Of a stretch of DNA of 64,000 nucleotides, positions 8,719 to 16,918 are shown in pieces. The position numbers and the translations under genes are program-made. The notes below the pieces were generated by a model that was given only the letters and a program-made list of their open reading frames with translations, had not been told where the DNA came from and made no database searches. This DNA is from Nostoc sp. CHAB 5834 (lineage in GTDB: Bacteria > Cyanobacteriota > Cyanobacteriia > Cyanobacteriales > Nostocaceae): NCBI GenBank assembly GCA_020829485.1, contig JAIVFU010000004.1, positions 62,001 through 126,000 of the forward strand, written 5' to 3'. Position 1 is the first letter of the stretch. Each line of letters opens with the position of its first letter.

Positions 8719-9525
8719 TTAAATTTTTACGCTTTCGAGAAAAGGTTGAAATACCGGAATTAATTCGGGGCGACTAACTACAAGGGTGGGAAAAGAGCGA
8801 TCGCTATAATCTTCTCCCGGTGACAACGGAAATGGTTCTGACTTTAGCGATACCCATACCCCACCAGCAGCTTGGACAATTACCCAAGCTCCGGCTATAT
8901 CCCAAACTTTTGGTGTCGCTTCAATACCACCGAGAGTAGCCCCAGTTGCAACTGTCAAAAAATTATAGCTAGCTACACCCAACATCCGAATTTTGCAAGG
9001 AAAGCCGTTTTTGATAGCTGCGGTACTACGAGAACAAAGGTTAAAAAAGTGATTATTGCTGGGACTATCTATACTAGTGTGGATGGGGTGGTGGTTGAGA
9101 AATGCTCCTGTTGGTGTTGCTAAACCAGATGAACCCGCCCAAAAACCATGAAAAGCTTGATTCAAAGTTGGCGCGTAAATATACCCAAAAATGGGTGTGC
9201 CTCGATACAGTAAACCTAGAGATATTGTCCAGAGAGGAATACCGCGTGTAAAGTTGGTTGTACCATCGAGAGGATCAATTACCCAGCACCACTCAGTACC
9301 GGGAAATGACTGATCGCTCTCTTCGCTCAAAATGCCGTAACCAGAGAAATTAGAAGCGATCTCATCCCGAATTTCCTGATCTGCCCATTTATCTGCTTGC
9401 GTCACCAAACTACCATCAGCTTTTTGAGAAGCCTGTACTTTCCCAAAATCTTGGATTAGCTGTTTGCCCACCCTGGTAGTAGTAGTTTGAGCAAAATCTA
9501 GAATTGTTGTCCAAAAATCATTCAT
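8719..9525 (-). CDS. Inositol monophosphatase family protein (SuhB-like)
   Basis: 268 residues. All three metal-binding motifs of the inositol-monophosphatase/FBPase superfamily are visible: GILSEESDQ (motif with the catalytic Glu, about residue 70), WVIDPLDGTTNFTRG (about 85-100) and PKVWDIAGAWVIVQAAGG (about 205-222). Expected activity is Mg2+-dependent hydrolysis of a sugar or inositol phosphate (or a 3'-phosphoadenosine nucleotide) in the cytoplasm. The exact substrate cannot be assigned, since cyanobacteria carry several paralogues. Confidence 0.88.
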   Translation of the reverse strand: MNDFWTTILDFAQTTTTRVGKQLIQDFGKVQASQKADGSLVTQADKWADQEIRDEIASNFSGYGILSEESDQSFPGTEWCWVIDPLDGTTNFTRGIPLWTISLGLLYRGTPIFGYIYAPTLNQAFHGFWAGSSGLATPTGAFLNHHPIHTSIDSPSNNHFFNLCSRSTAAIKNGFPCKIRMLGVASYNFLTVATGATLGGIEATPKVWDIAGAWVIVQAAGGVWVSLKSEPFPLSPGEDYSDRSFPTLVVSRPELIPVFQPFLESVKI

Positions 9526-9563
9526 TAGTTATTAGTCATTTGTCATTTGTCATTGGTCATTTG
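9525..9563. repeat. CATTTGT/CATTAGT heptamer repeats
   Basis: Degenerate 7-bp units (GTCATTTGTCATTTGTCATTG) directly upstream of the inositol-phosphatase gene; the same class recurs at 20224, 31055 and 33580. Confidence 0.75.
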
Positions 9564-9574
9564 TCCCATACAGT

Positions 9575-11008
9575 TTAGTCTAAATCGCTTTCTAAAACCG
9601 AAGCGATCGCTTGCTTTGTACTTGTTTGAAATTCTGTGATGTTCACCCGATTTAGAAACCAAATCGATAGCACCATTCCCACGGCTTCTAGAACGAATAC
9701 TAGTCCATAAGCTAACTCTAGGCTTGGTAAAAACTTACGTCCAATATCTAAAACTGTACCTCCGATTACTACTGCCACACCTCTAGAAAGGGACTGCGCT
9801 AATCCCCATGCCCCAATAAATGTACCTGCGGCTTCTGCTGCGGTGAGATCCAACATCAAGCTAATTGCTGCTGTAGTTAAGAAACCTGCGGCTAAACCGA
9901 AAAAGAACAAACCTAGTTTGAGAACTGCTGCATTAGCTGTGAATCCTGATATACCTAGCAATATGGCACAGAATGCTACCAACATACAGCCAAAACGTGC
10001 AGTTCTGCGCTTACCCAAACGCGGGACAATATAAAAGCCCGTAACGCCGTAGGCAATCAGTAAACCAATTCCATAGAAAATATTTAATTTGGTACTTTCT
10101 GCTAGGGGCATTTTAAACACTTGACCCGCATAAGGTTCCAAAATCGGGTCTTGCATAAACAAACTGATAGTCATCACCAGTAAAAAGGTAAAAAATATAC
10201 CTGTTTGTGGGCTAGCTGTCAATATTTTCCAAGCATTTCCTAGAGTAATACTATCTTCCCGGTTCACCAGTGTGGAACGGGTTAAGTATTGAGAGTATTT
10301 TTTTTCTACGCCGAATGTGGCTGCGATCGCTAAACCAAATACAATTGCTGGGACGATAGTAAATAATCGGTTGATTGCTGGCTGCAAGGTTTCTATAGTT
10401 GCTTCTGGAGTTAACTGCCTGAGCAAACTGGCACTAATAATTGCCCCAACAATAATCCCCACCATTAGCATCGACCAAACCACACCGACTACTTTAGAAC
10501 GGTTATCTTCTTCAGATATATCCACCAACAAAGCAGCAAAAGCAGTACCGCTAGCACAAATTCCTAGACCGTATACAGCGAAAATTAAAGCCAAAAGTGC
10601 TGTCCAACCGATTGTTTGGGTTGTCCATACCCAATTACCTGCATTATTTCCAGCAAGATTCATCTGCCACATTACTTGTACAGCTAAAAATGCTGCGATC
10701 GCAAATATTGCCGCGCCCACCCAAACATAAGCTGTGCGGTGGTATCCCCATAACGGCTTGGCATCGGAAATCTGGCCAAACCAGACACGGGAAGGAGCAA
10801 CAAATAAAGGCAGTGCTAGAACGACTGAAACCAGCGTCGCCGGAATTGCTATTTCTTGAATCATGACTCTGTTGAGTACGCCCAGAGTCAAAATGGACAT
10901 CATGCTCAACCCCATCTGAAATAAACCCAGCCGGAACATGGTCAGCAGGTTTACCCTTGGCACAGATAGGGATTTTGTTTTGGTATCAAATACTTCACCG
11001 CTCGCCAT
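9575..11008 (-). CDS. BCD/PucC-family MFS transporter (chlorophyll-related)
   Basis: 477 residues with about twelve hydrophobic spans. The start (MFRLGLFQMGLSMMSILTLGVLNRVMIQE, residues about 24-52) and AAPS/RVWFGQISDAKPLWGYHRTAYVWVGA segments are characteristic of the BCD (bacteriochlorophyll delivery)/PucC family within the major facilitator superfamily. In purple bacteria PucC and LhaA assist antenna assembly; in cyanobacteria the homologues are inferred to act in chlorophyll or light-harvesting handling in the membrane. The transported molecule is unproven. ATG at 11008 fits the family N-terminus. Confidence 0.85.
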   Translation of the reverse strand: MASGEVFDTKTKSLSVPRVNLLTMFRLGLFQMGLSMMSILTLGVLNRVMIQEIAIPATLVSVVLALPLFVAPSRVWFGQISDAKPLWGYHRTAYVWVGAAIFAIAAFLAVQVMWQMNLAGNNAGNWVWTTQTIGWTALLALIFAVYGLGICASGTAFAALLVDISEEDNRSKVVGVVWSMLMVGIIVGAIISASLLRQLTPEATIETLQPAINRLFTIVPAIVFGLAIAATFGVEKKYSQYLTRSTLVNREDSITLGNAWKILTASPQTGIFFTFLLVMTISLFMQDPILEPYAGQVFKMPLAESTKLNIFYGIGLLIAYGVTGFYIVPRLGKRRTARFGCMLVAFCAILLGISGFTANAAVLKLGLFFFGLAAGFLTTAAISLMLDLTAAEAAGTFIGAWGLAQSLSRGVAVVIGGTVLDIGRKFLPSLELAYGLVFVLEAVGMVLSIWFLNRVNITEFQTSTKQAIASVLESDLD

Positions 11009-11225
11009 AGCTACTTTTTTGTATGGTTTATAGGATTTAATCTCTCTCTTTAAATAAAGATAAACCCTACCCGCTCAAAATCAGCGAAGGAAAAGTTGAA
11101 GTTGCGATGTGATCGCACTTATTTGGCAAGCAATTATACACCTCGATTAGCGCCGAGTTAGGATTAATCTTTATGGGTTGATTGTAATCCGCGATCAGAT
11201 AACGAGAGCATTTTAGGATGAAGTA

Positions 11226-12023
11226 GTGAAACGAGACTCCATTTACTATCAAATTTTTAAGCGCTTTCCTGGGTTACTCTTTGAACTGGTTGATAATCCT
11301 CCTCTGCAAGGGCAAAACTATCGATTTGAATCAGTTGAAGTCAAAGAAACCGCTTTTCGTCTGGATGGTGTGTTTTTACCTCCAGAGGATGCAACATCCA
11401 AGGTGATCTTTTTTGCTGAAGTTCAATTCCAAAAAGATGAAGCCCTCTACCATCGGTTCTTTACCGAGTCGCTGATGTACCTGAACCGGAATCGTTCTCA
11501 GTACGATGACTGGTTTTGTGTGGTAATTTTTTCATCACGCTCTTTGGAACCAAGGGATCAAAAAACTCATCGAATATTTCTCAACAGCGACCAAGTGCAG
11601 CGAATCTATTTAGATGAGTTAGGCGCGACTAATCAGCAGCCAATAGGTATCAATTTGATGCAGTTGACTCTAGTATCGGATGAAGTGATGGCAGAGCAAG
11701 CAAAGCAATTGATTGAGCGGGTAAAATTAGAGGAAACGGACACACTGCCGCAAAACGAAATATTAGACATCATCACCACAATCGCCGTTTATAAGTTTTC
11801 GACCTTGAGTAGAGAGGAAGTTGAAGCTATGTTGGGACTGACTTTAAAGCAAACAAGGGTTTATCAAGAAGCGAAAGCCGAGGGTCGAGAAGAACGGGAA
11901 GCTGAAATGTTGGAACTTACCGTGCCTCTGTTACTAAAAACAGGGATGAGTGTGGAGCAGATTGCTCAACAACTCAATGTTGATATAGAAGCTGTCCAGA
12001 TTGCCGCACAACAAAATACATAG
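11226..12023 (+). CDS. Rpn-family (DUF2887) putative PD-(D/E)XK nuclease
   Basis: 265 residues from a GTG. It starts RDSIYYQIFKRFPGLLFEL, followed by the nuclease core with FRLDGVFLPPED and VIFFAEVQFQKDEALYHRFF, i.e. the D...(E/Q)xQ pattern of the recombination-promoting nuclease (Rpn)/transposase-like PD-(D/E)XK family; ExQ replaces ExK. The C-terminal half is helical with an EAKAEGREEREAEM stretch and a putative helix-turn-helix (MSVEQIAQQLNVDIEAVQIAAQ). Rpn proteins are mobile, rapidly changing bacterial nucleases. This one is followed by a gene-free accessory stretch. Confidence 0.8.
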   Translation: MKRDSIYYQIFKRFPGLLFELVDNPPLQGQNYRFESVEVKETAFRLDGVFLPPEDATSKVIFFAEVQFQKDEALYHRFFTESLMYLNRNRSQYDDWFCVVIFSSRSLEPRDQKTHRIFLNSDQVQRIYLDELGATNQQPIGINLMQLTLVSDEVMAEQAKQLIERVKLEETDTLPQNEILDIITTIAVYKFSTLSREEVEAMLGLTLKQTRVYQEAKAEGREEREAEMLELTVPLLLKTGMSVEQIAQQLNVDIEAVQIAAQQNT

Positions 12024-12700
12024 AATGGGCATTTTATGTCTGTTGTCATATTTTTGCAAAATGAGGAGAGCTTGAGTGACTTACCTACACTGATGCAAGC
12101 ATACAGTGTAGGCTTCTCAGCGACTCCTCTATGAGGACATTGACTGAGCTTTGCTTATACTGCACGTCATGCCCTGCCGCGCAGTTTGAACAAGTACAAA
12201 AAGTATGTTCTACCTCACTACCGCTAGAATTTTACTCATTCACGGAAACGATACAAAAATATCTATTCTTGAATGAAACCCCATATTCTAGATTTTCTAG
12301 GTTCAGTGTACGACCAGCATTTTCGGCTTTGTTCGTACCTACTTAGAATACCATATTTCTCTCAAGAAATATAATAAATATGGGTCATGCTTCGACATAG
12401 CAATTAACTGTTTTGGCTATGCCAAAATATATTAATTACTATGTCTCTCCACTCCCGCGCATTCATCCCACACTCCGTAAGTGTGAGTGTGGGACTTCTG
12501 CTGAAATTAGTTAAAATCCTCAATTGCCTTTTTATGGGATCTAGAGCGATCACGCCAAAATATGACAGATTAAAATGCTCATGATTTCATCAGAGGCGAT
12601 CATATCTGATGGTCAAATGGGAACCATAAGAAAAGAAGCTAGTACAATGCTTTGCTATGAAGCAAAGAAACGTAATACATCATACTAGATTGGTTTACCC
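12024..12700. other. Gene-free stretch with two strong hairpins
   Basis: No convincing coding sequence. It contains a hairpin at 12084-12112 (arms CCTACACTG/CAGTGTAGG, 11-base loop) and another at 12467-12493 (arms CCCACACTC/GAGTGTGGG). Both are followed by similar bases (CTTCTCAGCG and ACTTCTGCTG). Paired subterminal hairpins with no ORF between them would fit a decayed IS200/IS605-type element, but no transposase remnant is recognisable. A small hairpin CTTTGC...GCAAAG lies just before the next gene. Confidence 0.4.
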
Positions 12701-13711
12701 ATGTCCGACGAACAAGAGCATAATTCCGCTTTTAACGCTGCTGCCAACATTAACGTTCAACATGCCCAATTACAGGATTTATCCTTAAGTGCAGTACGTA
12801 GATTATATAAAGGTGGGATTCGACCTGGTGATCCAATAAGAACCAGAGTGCAAGCCCAAGAAATGTTAGATAAAATCCCTCCATCTCAAAGAGCAGGGAT
12901 TGATGGTAAATCTACTGATGTTAATACCCAGAAATACCTATCAGATAAACACGCTAGTCACATCAAACCGCATAGCAAAGGCGGCTCAAATGATCCCAAA
13001 AATATCAAGTGGGAAAATGCCAAAGATAATTTAGCTCGTGGCGATAAACCCATGACTTCGCAGGAGCAAATGAGAGTAGATGCTAAATGGCATTTTGATA
13101 ACCTAACAGGTGCAGTCAAAGCAGGTGTTAAAGCCGCGCCCCTTGGAGCAGCCATTGGTGTAGCGACGACAGCACCATTTTCGTTACTAACCAACGCGCT
13201 GCGCGTAGTTCGGGGTGAAATTTCTGCACAAGAAGCCGCTATAGAAACATTGAAAGATACCGTAAAAGGCGGCACAGTTGGGGGTGTGACAGCGTTTGTA
13301 ACCACAACAGTAGCAGCAGCTTGTCCACCAATTGCGATCGCTTTAACCGCAGCAGCACCAGTTTTAGCTGTTGTTGGAACTGCGGGTATGGTTTACGAGT
13401 TTTTCAAAATCCTCGATGACCATAAACAAACGGTGAAAATCTATTATGAATCTTTAACTCAACAAGAATTAGAAAGATTACAAGCAATTGAGAACGAACT
13501 TATTTATGAACACCAGAAAAATCTAGAGTTTTTGGCCCAATCAGAAGCAATTAATCAAGAAATTACAAATCGTCCAATTGCACCGGGAATCGAAGGGGCT
13601 ATGCAACGGTTACGTGAATCAGTAGCTATTGCTCAGTCTTTAGGACTAGCATCAACTGATAGTAAGTTACTGCCTGATTCTCAACTTCTTTACCTTCCTC
13701 CTCATTCCTAG
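12701..13711 (+). CDS. HNH-like protein with hydrophobic membrane-type domain
   Basis: 336 residues. Residues about 83-117 read as an HNH-type motif (HASHIKPHSKGGSNDPKN, then NAKDNLARGD), matching the 'DHI.P.SKGGSNDP.N....C..CN..KGD' consensus although zinc-finger cysteines are absent. A long Ala/Gly/Val-rich hydrophobic region follows (about 148-175 and 195-232), then a helical C-terminus (LTQQELERLQAIENEL...). I infer a nuclease-like domain joined to a membrane-inserting domain. It is 19 bases upstream of an actin-like gene on the same strand, so the pair is probably one operon. No named family is recognised. Confidence 0.6.
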   Translation: MSDEQEHNSAFNAAANINVQHAQLQDLSLSAVRRLYKGGIRPGDPIRTRVQAQEMLDKIPPSQRAGIDGKSTDVNTQKYLSDKHASHIKPHSKGGSNDPKNIKWENAKDNLARGDKPMTSQEQMRVDAKWHFDNLTGAVKAGVKAAPLGAAIGVATTAPFSLLTNALRVVRGEISAQEAAIETLKDTVKGGTVGGVTAFVTTTVAAACPPIAIALTAAAPVLAVVGTAGMVYEFFKILDDHKQTVKIYYESLTQQELERLQAIENELIYEHQKNLEFLAQSEAINQEITNRPIAPGIEGAMQRLRESVAIAQSLGLASTDSKLLPDSQLLYLPPHS

Positions 13712-13730
13712 AGAATTAGTCAAAAATTGT

Positions 13731-15257
13731 ATGATTTTTATAATTCCTCTTCTGTTTGGTGCTTTAGGGGCGGCAGTTGGTGCTGTCGCAGGTGCTTTTA
13801 CTGCTCATGCTGCTGGAGAAAAGGACAGACAAGCAGGCAAGCATCACAGAGAAGTTGCAAATGAATTAACGAACAAATACGCCAATTTAGAGAAGAAATA
13901 TTATGAATTTGCTGATGAAAGCAAAAGGCAGATTAATGATTTAACTCGCCAACACGCATTAGATGAAGTAGAAAAAGACTGTTTGCGTTTAGCAGTACGA
14001 CTCCAACAAAATCTCATTTATTTAATGTGGGAGATTGATAGAGAACCTACAACAGATGCTTTAAACAGGTTTCAAGCAGCAGTGGAACAAACTAACCAAG
14101 TTCTCTACCAATTAAAAGAGGAGCTAATTATTGTTCCTAATGATTACTATGCAAGTCTTTTAACAGCAATAGCAGCAACTAAAAAAATCAACACTATAAA
14201 ATCCAGCGATGCTGGCATTAAAACTGTTCTCAGTGTTGATTTAGGCAGAATTTCCACAAAGACTTGTGTCAGTCGTGAACCCGGTAGTGTTGTGTTCGTA
14301 CCTGCCAACGTTAAGCAAATGTCAATAGAACAGGTACGTGGTGGTGTTTTTGAAGTTCGTGCTATTGATCCTTTAATGAATTTGTGGCTGGAATATCAAG
14401 GCAATGGATATGCTGTAGGTCAACTGGCAGCAGATTTTGGAGCGAATCTAGGAATCGGACAATCTAAGGTAGAAGCTGCACTGGTAAAAGTGTTAACAAG
14501 TGCTAGCTACTTTAAACTCAGAGACGATATCTCAGTTGTACTAGGTCTGCCCTTTCTTTCCTTAGAGCAATTTGAAAAGGAAAAAGCACAGTTGATTAGC
14601 CAAGTAGCTGGATCTCATGTGTTGAACTTCCGAGGCGAATCTGTCTCGCTCAACGTCAGTAAGGTATGGGTAATGCCAGAAGGCTACGGTAGCCTCTTGT
14701 GGTCTGAAGCTCAACCTAAGAAAAGTCCTAACAGTCCCGATTTTACAAAAATTTCGGTGGCGATCGTCGATATTGGACATCAAACTGTCGATTTGTTGAT
14801 GATGGATAATTTCCGATTTATTAAATATCTTTCTAAGAGTGAAGACTTTGGTATGAACAAGTTTTATGAATTGGTGGCTGCGGAAATAGACGGTGCTGAT
14901 AGTCAATCTTTGGCACTGATTTCTGCTGTTAACAAACCCAGAGGCGAACGCTATTACCGTCCTAAAAGCGCAACCAAACCCACTAACTTAGACGATTTTC
15001 TTCCTAACCTCACAGAGATGTTTTCTCGTGAAATCTGTAGCCGTGTTCTAGCCTGGTTGCCAGAGCGTGTAACTGATGTGATTATTACTGGTGGTGGCGG
15101 TGAATTCTACTGGGATGACGTTCAACGTCTACTCAAGGAAGCAAAGATTTATGTCCATTTAGCGGCACCCGCTAGGCAAGCTAATGCTTTGGGGCAGTAT
15201 ATTTATGGTGAGGCGCAATTACGCGCCATTGATCGCCGTGCTAGGTCAGAAAACTGA
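13731..15257 (+). CDS. Membrane-anchored ParM/actin-like ATPase
   Basis: 508 residues. Residues 1-30 form a Gly/Ala-zipper membrane span (IPLLFGALGAAVGAVAGAFTAHAAG). About 30-140 is a charged coiled-coil-like region. The actin/Hsp70-fold domain follows: phosphate-1 loop VLSVDLGRISTKTCV (about 165-180), connecting segment VVLGLPFLSLEQFEKEK, phosphate-2 loop VAIVDIGHQTVDLLMM (about 343-358) and adenosine loop VIITGGGGEFYWDD (about 450). The layout resembles ParM/StbA/Alp plasmid-segregation filaments but with an N-terminal membrane anchor. No centromere-binding partner is seen; its partner appears to be the upstream HNH/membrane protein. Confidence 0.75.
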   Translation: MIFIIPLLFGALGAAVGAVAGAFTAHAAGEKDRQAGKHHREVANELTNKYANLEKKYYEFADESKRQINDLTRQHALDEVEKDCLRLAVRLQQNLIYLMWEIDREPTTDALNRFQAAVEQTNQVLYQLKEELIIVPNDYYASLLTAIAATKKINTIKSSDAGIKTVLSVDLGRISTKTCVSREPGSVVFVPANVKQMSIEQVRGGVFEVRAIDPLMNLWLEYQGNGYAVGQLAADFGANLGIGQSKVEAALVKVLTSASYFKLRDDISVVLGLPFLSLEQFEKEKAQLISQVAGSHVLNFRGESVSLNVSKVWVMPEGYGSLLWSEAQPKKSPNSPDFTKISVAIVDIGHQTVDLLMMDNFRFIKYLSKSEDFGMNKFYELVAAEIDGADSQSLALISAVNKPRGERYYRPKSATKPTNLDDFLPNLTEMFSREICSRVLAWLPERVTDVIITGGGGEFYWDDVQRLLKEAKIYVHLAAPARQANALGQYIYGEAQLRAIDRRARSEN

Positions 15258-15333
15258 TGTTACTTTGAATTTATCCCAAAGCAAAGATAATTTTTGGTAG
15301 CTGTAAAGAGTTATTTAACATACCAGTAAAAAA

Positions 15334-15729
15334 ATGAAAATTCAACTTTCTCATGATGTTAAAGATAAACCTTATAAAGAGTGTATTACTCCTAAGAAAG
15401 GGAAAAAATTTAAGGCAGGATAAGAATTGCTTGTCAATGTAGAAAATATTCAAAAGTTACCAGATAAATGGGAGTTTTGTTATTTTGATTTAGAAAAAGA
15501 AGTGACTTACCAATTTTATATAACGCACGATGAGATAAAAAATGATTCTAGAGAAGAAATAAATTTTTTATTAATTGTTATTGAATCTGAGTTTGAAGAA
15601 CTAATTACAATACCCGAAATAAAGGAATTGATAGACTCTCAGAGGGTAGCGATATTTCTTACAATGACTACATTTGAATTCCTAGATACTTATCAACCCT
15701 TTGAGCGATATTATCAAAGGCTATCTTGA
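15334..15729 (+). pseudogene. Small ORF split by an in-frame stop (or two short overlapping-operon genes)
   Basis: An ATG at 15334 reads 29 residues (MKIQLSHDVKDKPYKECITP...) to TAA at 15421-15423. The same frame then continues open for 101 more codons to 15729 (ELLVNVENIQKLPDKWEFCYFDLEKEV...). The upstream part ends KKGKKFKAG, and the downstream part could restart at TTG 15427. The simplest reading is one acidic protein of about 130 residues interrupted by a stop (GGA TAA GAA); a translated 100-residue gene from the TTG is the alternative. I recognise no family. It follows the actin-like gene by 76 bases on the same strand. Confidence 0.5.
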
Positions 15730-15940
15730 AATAGGTGCGTGACTATCAATCGATACAGCTTGTTAACAATCACCAATGCCCTATTCGCAGTCTTGCCCAT
15801 GACGATCGCACTATAAAAGTCAAAAAGCTTGAACAAAGACTAATTGCAACATTGAGCAGGAACTAGCTAAAAAATAGCGATCGCACTCCAGCAACTACAA
15901 TAAGAGTACAACTAGTGTTGTACCTCCAAAGGCTGAAAAA

Positions 15941-16155
15941 ATGAAACGCACACTATATATTCCTGATGAGTTGTGGACACAACTTGACCAATACTTAAAA
16001 TATCACCCAGAGCAAAACCCATCAAGTGTTGTACAGGAAGCACTGGCGGAAAGTTACGCCCCAAAAATGGTTCAAGGCTACTATCGCTGGCAGGAATCGT
16101 AGAAAATGCTCCTACAGACGCTTCAGTTAATGAAGACTATTTGATACAAGTATGA
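15941..16155 (+). pseudogene. Ribbon-helix-helix antitoxin, frameshifted
   Basis: From ATG 15941 the frame gives MKRTLYIPDELWTQLDQYLK...SVVQEALAESYAPK, a CopG/Arc-type ribbon-helix-helix DNA-binding domain, and stops at 16102 after 53 residues. In the next frame the sequence continues LLSLAGIVENAPTDASVNEDYLIQV to TGA at 16153. This is the kind of tail expected of a VapB-like antitoxin, so a single-base indel near 16070-16080 has broken the gene. It overlaps the start of a truncated PIN-type toxin by the ATGA arrangement common in toxin-antitoxin operons. Confidence 0.65.
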
Positions 16156-16196
16156 AGCGTCCCGTTTTGGATGCAGTCCCCCTGATTGCCTTCTAA
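16152..16196 (+). pseudogene. Truncated PIN-domain (VapC-like) toxin start
   Basis: ATG at 16152 overlaps the TGA of the broken antitoxin. It reads MKRPVLDAVPLIAF and then a TAA stop. The segment 'VLDA..LIAF' is the first beta-strand and first catalytic Asp of PIN ribonuclease toxins. The rest of the toxin is missing from the following sequence, so only 14 codons survive. Confidence 0.55.
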
Positions 16197-16426
16197 GCTC
16201 ATAGAGGCAAAAACAGCACTAAAAAAGATTTTATAGTAAACCTAATAATAATATTTACTGAAGTTATGGTATTACGCTGTAACTTTATCGGACGCAATCA
16301 AGCCACATAAAAATATCAATATTTGTGGTTTTAACTACGCTATTCCATTGAATTAGTAAGATAAACTTGCCGTATGTATGTCATCAAACTACTTACCTTC
16401 ATCTAGTAACCAAAAAGGCATAAGCA

Positions 16427-16651
16427 ATGACTAAAGAACCAGTCAAAGTAATATTATGGGAAGTAAACCAAAAAGATTTTCTAAAAAAGTTCTATGATCT
16501 CCAATTTATTCCCAGAGTAGGAGAGGAAGTTTACCTAAAAAAGGAAAGATGGAAAGTAACTAGAGTTGAGCATGATGTAGAAATTAGTGAGATTAATGTC
16601 TACATGGAATTAATCAAAAAAGTCAAGCAGGAGAAACCATCTAATTCATAA
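16427..16651 (+). CDS. Hypothetical small protein
   Basis: 74 residues, mixed alpha/beta and charged: VKVILWEVNQKDFLKKFYDLQFIPRVGEEVYLKKERWKVTRVEHDVEI...VYMELIKKVKQ. The 'PRVGEEVYL..ERWKVTRVEHD' section looks like a small beta-barrel. It has a plausible ribosome-binding site (AAAGG about 10 bases before the ATG). No family recognised; it is isolated in an accessory, repeat-rich stretch. Confidence 0.55.
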   Translation: MTKEPVKVILWEVNQKDFLKKFYDLQFIPRVGEEVYLKKERWKVTRVEHDVEISEINVYMELIKKVKQEKPSNS

Positions 16652-16711
16652 TTACAAGTAAATACACTCGACTATAGCAACCCTATTTGATTTGTGAGAA
16701 TTGCAACCCGC

Positions 16712-16744
16712 AGATCCCCGGCTTCTCGAAGAAGTCGGGGATCT
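16712..16744. repeat. REP-like hairpin (AGATCCCCGGCTTCT / AGAAGTCGGGGATCT)
   Basis: 15-base arms with a 3-base CGA loop and one non-Watson-Crick pair. This is a dispersed palindromic repeat of a kind common between Nostoc-like genes. It has no T-tract, so a terminator role is unproven. Confidence 0.8.
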
Positions 16745-16918
16745 TGTTTATGTGCGTTTGATTCAGGTTTTAAATTTTTATGCAAGACGCGATGTCTACG
16801 ACGGGCGTAGCTGCTGCACCACAAGATTTGCAGCCAAGTGGTGGCGATCGCACCCAATCTTGTCTGTAACGATACACTATAAAAGTAAAGAAATGTAAAT
16901 AAACTAAATTTTGCAACC

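Noticed and set aside
12131..12346. 71-codon plus-strand ORF in the gene-free stretch
   Set aside because: No ribosome-binding site or recognisable composition; between two hairpins of a probable decayed element.
16712..16744. Rho-independent terminator
   Set aside because: Strong hairpin but no T-tract; better treated as a dispersed REP-like repeat.
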